From an uncultured Chryseobacterium sp. (GTDB lineage Bacteria > Bacteroidota > Bacteroidia > Flavobacteriales > Weeksellaceae): DNA of 35,769 nt. Shown here piece after piece: positions 33,792 through 35,769 of the stretch. The DNA lies in NCBI GenBank assembly GCA_913777465.1, contig CAJYRQ010000070.1, forward strand, positions 1 through 35,769, in the 5' to 3' direction. How positions within the stretch are numbered: position 1 is the stretch's first letter; each line of letters starts with the position of its first letter. The notes beneath the pieces were generated by a model. That model made no database searches. It saw only the letters and a list, made by a program, of their open reading frames with translations, and was not told the origin of the DNA. The translations under genes were made by a program, and so were the position numbers.

Positions 33792-35769
33792 CAGGCAGCT
33801 AAAAGCAGCTCCGAAGCAGAAGTTCCGGCAGCTTCTGGATCAGATGCTCCGGTCGAAAGCAGTCCTGTAGTGGATATTGCAGCGGAATCCGGGATGGATG
33901 AAGGATTTGCCCTTCCCGAAATCCAGGAAGACGCCGTAAGAACAACACCGACGAGTTCCAACAGTGACCCGAATTTTAACCACACCGTCGGTTTGGTTAA
34001 GACTACGGCAAAAGCAAAACGGGCTCACGCCACGAAAGAAAAAGCGGAAGCCCATGCCAATGCCGCCGCGGCCGTGCCGGCCGGAGAACGGAAATCGCAG
34101 GCAAAGGGCCGGCAGGTACAACAGCTGGACCAGCAGAAGACCGGTTCTTTCAGCGCAACCGGTTTCAAGGTAAAATTAAGGGACAAAATCAAGAGCATCA
34201 ATTTACCGGCAAAACAGGGAGATGCGGAAAACTTTAAGAATCGGAATAACATCAACGCCGTCAACGGATTGATTAAACACGATGTCATGGTTTCCAAAAA
34301 CAGCGTTACGGGAGGTATTGAAACGGTTGCCAGGCAACAGCCCGATGAGACGAAAGTTGCACTGCGTACGGCAACAGCTTTGCCTGATCCGAAAATAGGT
34401 TCCAAGGTCAGCATCAGAGCAACGGAGGCCATGCCGCCTAAACGGGGCGACTCCGAATTAAGCCAGCCCATTGCTAAAAGCTATAAATCCGTTGAGCAGC
34501 AGTTTGCCAAGAATCACATCACCGATGAACAGCTGGCCAAATCGAATGAGCCGGACTTTATCAATGCCCTGAATGCCAAAAAAGCAGCCAAGGCCCATGC
34601 AGAGCAGGCACCCGGAGAATTTAAAAATGCTGAAAGCAAAAAACTGGAGGCGTCCAAACGTGAAGCGCAGGGCAAAACCAACAGCACGATGGACGGGATG
34701 CACCAGAGCAGGAAAGGATTGCTGGACAGCGTAACGAACAAACAGCACAAAGCCGGTGAGAAAAATACGGCTAAACACCAGGAGGTGGTCGATAAGCTGA
34801 ATGCCATTTATGCAGAGACGAAAAAAACGGTAGACGGGCAACTGGGTGATCTGGAAACCAAAGTCGCCCAGTTGTTTGACGACGGTGCCAAAAAAGCCAA
34901 AGATGCTTTTGAGATGGAAGTCACCCAAAAACTGGAAGCATACAAAGCCAGACGCTATGGCGAATGGTATGATGTCCGCGGCTACGGCAACCGGATCGAA
35001 GATGCCTGGAATAAAAAACTGCCGGACGAGGTAGACAAGTATTATAAACAGGGCAAGGATCATTTTATGACCGCAATGGACGGCGTGATCACGAAAATTG
35101 CAGAACTGGTCACCACCCGGCTGAATGCCGCCAAAGCGTCCATTACTGCCGGACGACAGAAAGTGGTTTCCTTTATTAAAAACCTTCCGGCGGATGTAAG
35201 GAAAGCCGTTAAAGGGGATATCGATGCCATCCAGGGGCAGTTTAAGGAGCTTGAGAATTCCATCAGTGATAAAGAATCCTCACTCATCGATTCACTGGCA
35301 ACAAAATACAACAACGCCCTGAAGGAAGTGGACGAGCTGATTGCCGATATCAAAAAACGCAACCGCGGCTTCCTGGCAGCAGTAGAAGATGCCACGGTGG
35401 GAGTCGCAAAAACAATCATGGAAATCCGGAAGACGCTTACCGAATTACTTTCCGGAGCCGTAAGTGCCGTCATGGCAATCGTCGCGGACCCGATCGGGTT
35501 TTTATCGAATCTGATTGCCGGGGTTTCACAGGGAATCTCCAATTTCGGGACCAACATCTGGACGCACCTGAAAAACGGTTTCTTCGGATGGCTGACCGGG
35601 GCAATGAAGAATATTTCTTTCACCCTGCCGGAAGACCTGTTTTCGTTAAAAGGGATTTTCTCCATGAGCTCCCAGATCCTTGGCCTGACGTGGAACGATA
35701 TCAGAAGCATCGGTTCCTCCGTGGTGGGAGAACCGGTCATGAAAGTGCTTGAAACCGGTTCCGAGAAAG
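33366..35769 (+). CDS. Second large eCIS effector, C-terminus beyond window
   Basis: The frame is open from the ATG at 33366 to the right edge: 801 complete codons, with no stop. Residues 1-141 match the first effector closely (NPHGPGKK, PVVVPLPVTE, ANLQTQKPE, NLNGTIAPVHGSKTIY, GTYLPKTLEEQAAAY), which fixes the start. Residues ~145-470 are Lys/Ala/Glu-rich, low complexity and probably coiled coil; ~500-700 are long charged helices. From ~737 the block GFFGWLTGAMKNISFTLPEDLFSLKGIFSMSSQILGLTWNDI, common to eCIS-associated cargo proteins, appears just before the edge. The toxin tip, and any immunity gene, must lie to the right. No HExxH motif is seen. Confidence 0.8.
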   Translation, partial: MEAAQPLHKGSSNPHGPGKKHKPEKPVVVPLPVTEVANLQTQKPETTTITAGSANPSSNRMNLNGTIAPVHGSKTIYDQGAEIMYGRFQKSLAETGDLNHPDTKKLEKGYMSTLSISQVRDYHNLKNGTYLPKTLEEQAAAYQAAKSSSEAEVPAASGSDAPVESSPVVDIAAESGMDEGFALPEIQEDAVRTTPTSSNSDPNFNHTVGLVKTTAKAKRAHATKEKAEAHANAAAAVPAGERKSQAKGRQVQQLDQQKTGSFSATGFKVKLRDKIKSINLPAKQGDAENFKNRNNINAVNGLIKHDVMVSKNSVTGGIETVARQQPDETKVALRTATALPDPKIGSKVSIRATEAMPPKRGDSELSQPIAKSYKSVEQQFAKNHITDEQLAKSNEPDFINALNAKKAAKAHAEQAPGEFKNAESKKLEASKREAQGKTNSTMDGMHQSRKGLLDSVTNKQHKAGEKNTAKHQEVVDKLNAIYAETKKTVDGQLGDLETKVAQLFDDGAKKAKDAFEMEVTQKLEAYKARRYGEWYDVRGYGNRIEDAWNKKLPDEVDKYYKQGKDHFMTAMDGVITKIAELVTTRLNAAKASITAGRQKVVSFIKNLPADVRKAVKGDIDAIQGQFKELENSISDKESSLIDSLATKYNNALKEVDELIADIKKRNRGFLAAVEDATVGVAKTIMEIRKTLTELLSGAVSAVMAIVADPIGFLSNLIAGVSQGISNFGTNIWTHLKNGFFGWLTGAMKNISFTLPEDLFSLKGIFSMSSQILGLTWNDIRSIGSSVVGEPVMKVLETGSEK

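Overview
The window looks like a chromosomal segment of a Bacteroidota bacterium, most likely Chryseobacterium or a close Weeksellaceae/Flavobacteriaceae relative. The grounds are Bacteroidota-type promoter boxes (TAnnTTTG with an upstream TTTG/TTG), A/T-rich leaders in place of Shine-Dalgarno sites, and protein families typical of that group. Nearly all of it is one extracellular contractile injection system (eCIS; Afp/PVC/AlgoCIS type), a phage-tail-like particle that carries protein cargo. Genus and family names come from reading the proteins; no database search was run.

Layout. At 1-86 (minus) is the start of an ISAs1-like transposase that runs off the left edge. At 142-4382 (minus) are a 1206-residue effector and, overlapping by one base (TAATG), a small double-CxxC putative immunity protein. 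At 4725-6574 (minus) are the Afp14-like tape-measure protein and a small Cys-rich protein. The gap 6575-7044 holds divergent promoters. At 7045-23591 (plus) is the structural operon: Afp16-like terminator, sheath, sheath, tube, sheath, tube, Afp5-like tube protein, DUF5908 (Afp6), LysM adaptor (Afp7), VgrG-like spike (Afp8), PAAR tip (Afp10), gp25 wedge (Afp9), Afp11-like baseplate J and Afp12-like baseplate. At 23604-29651 are two large paralogous PKD proteins, one ending in a von Willebrand A-like domain and the other in a different C-terminal domain, followed by a strong bidirectional terminator. At 29751-30413 (minus) is an XRE/S24 repressor facing a perfect palindromic operator. At 31104-33057 (plus) are small ORFs, a holin-like membrane protein and an amidase, which together look like a lysis cassette. 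At 33366 a second large effector begins and runs off the right edge.

How it fits together. The structural genes would build a tube, sheath and baseplate. The two effectors share a nearly identical N-terminal region of about 140 residues, which I infer to be the cargo-loading or recognition segment, and they lie in opposite orientation on the two sides of the cluster. The holin and amidase would release particles by lysis. The S24 repressor could tie that step to DNA damage, as in a prophage. An AAA+ ATPase (Afp15) and a classical Afp13 fibre are not in the window. The PKD/vWA pair may fill the fibre or surface-adhesion role.
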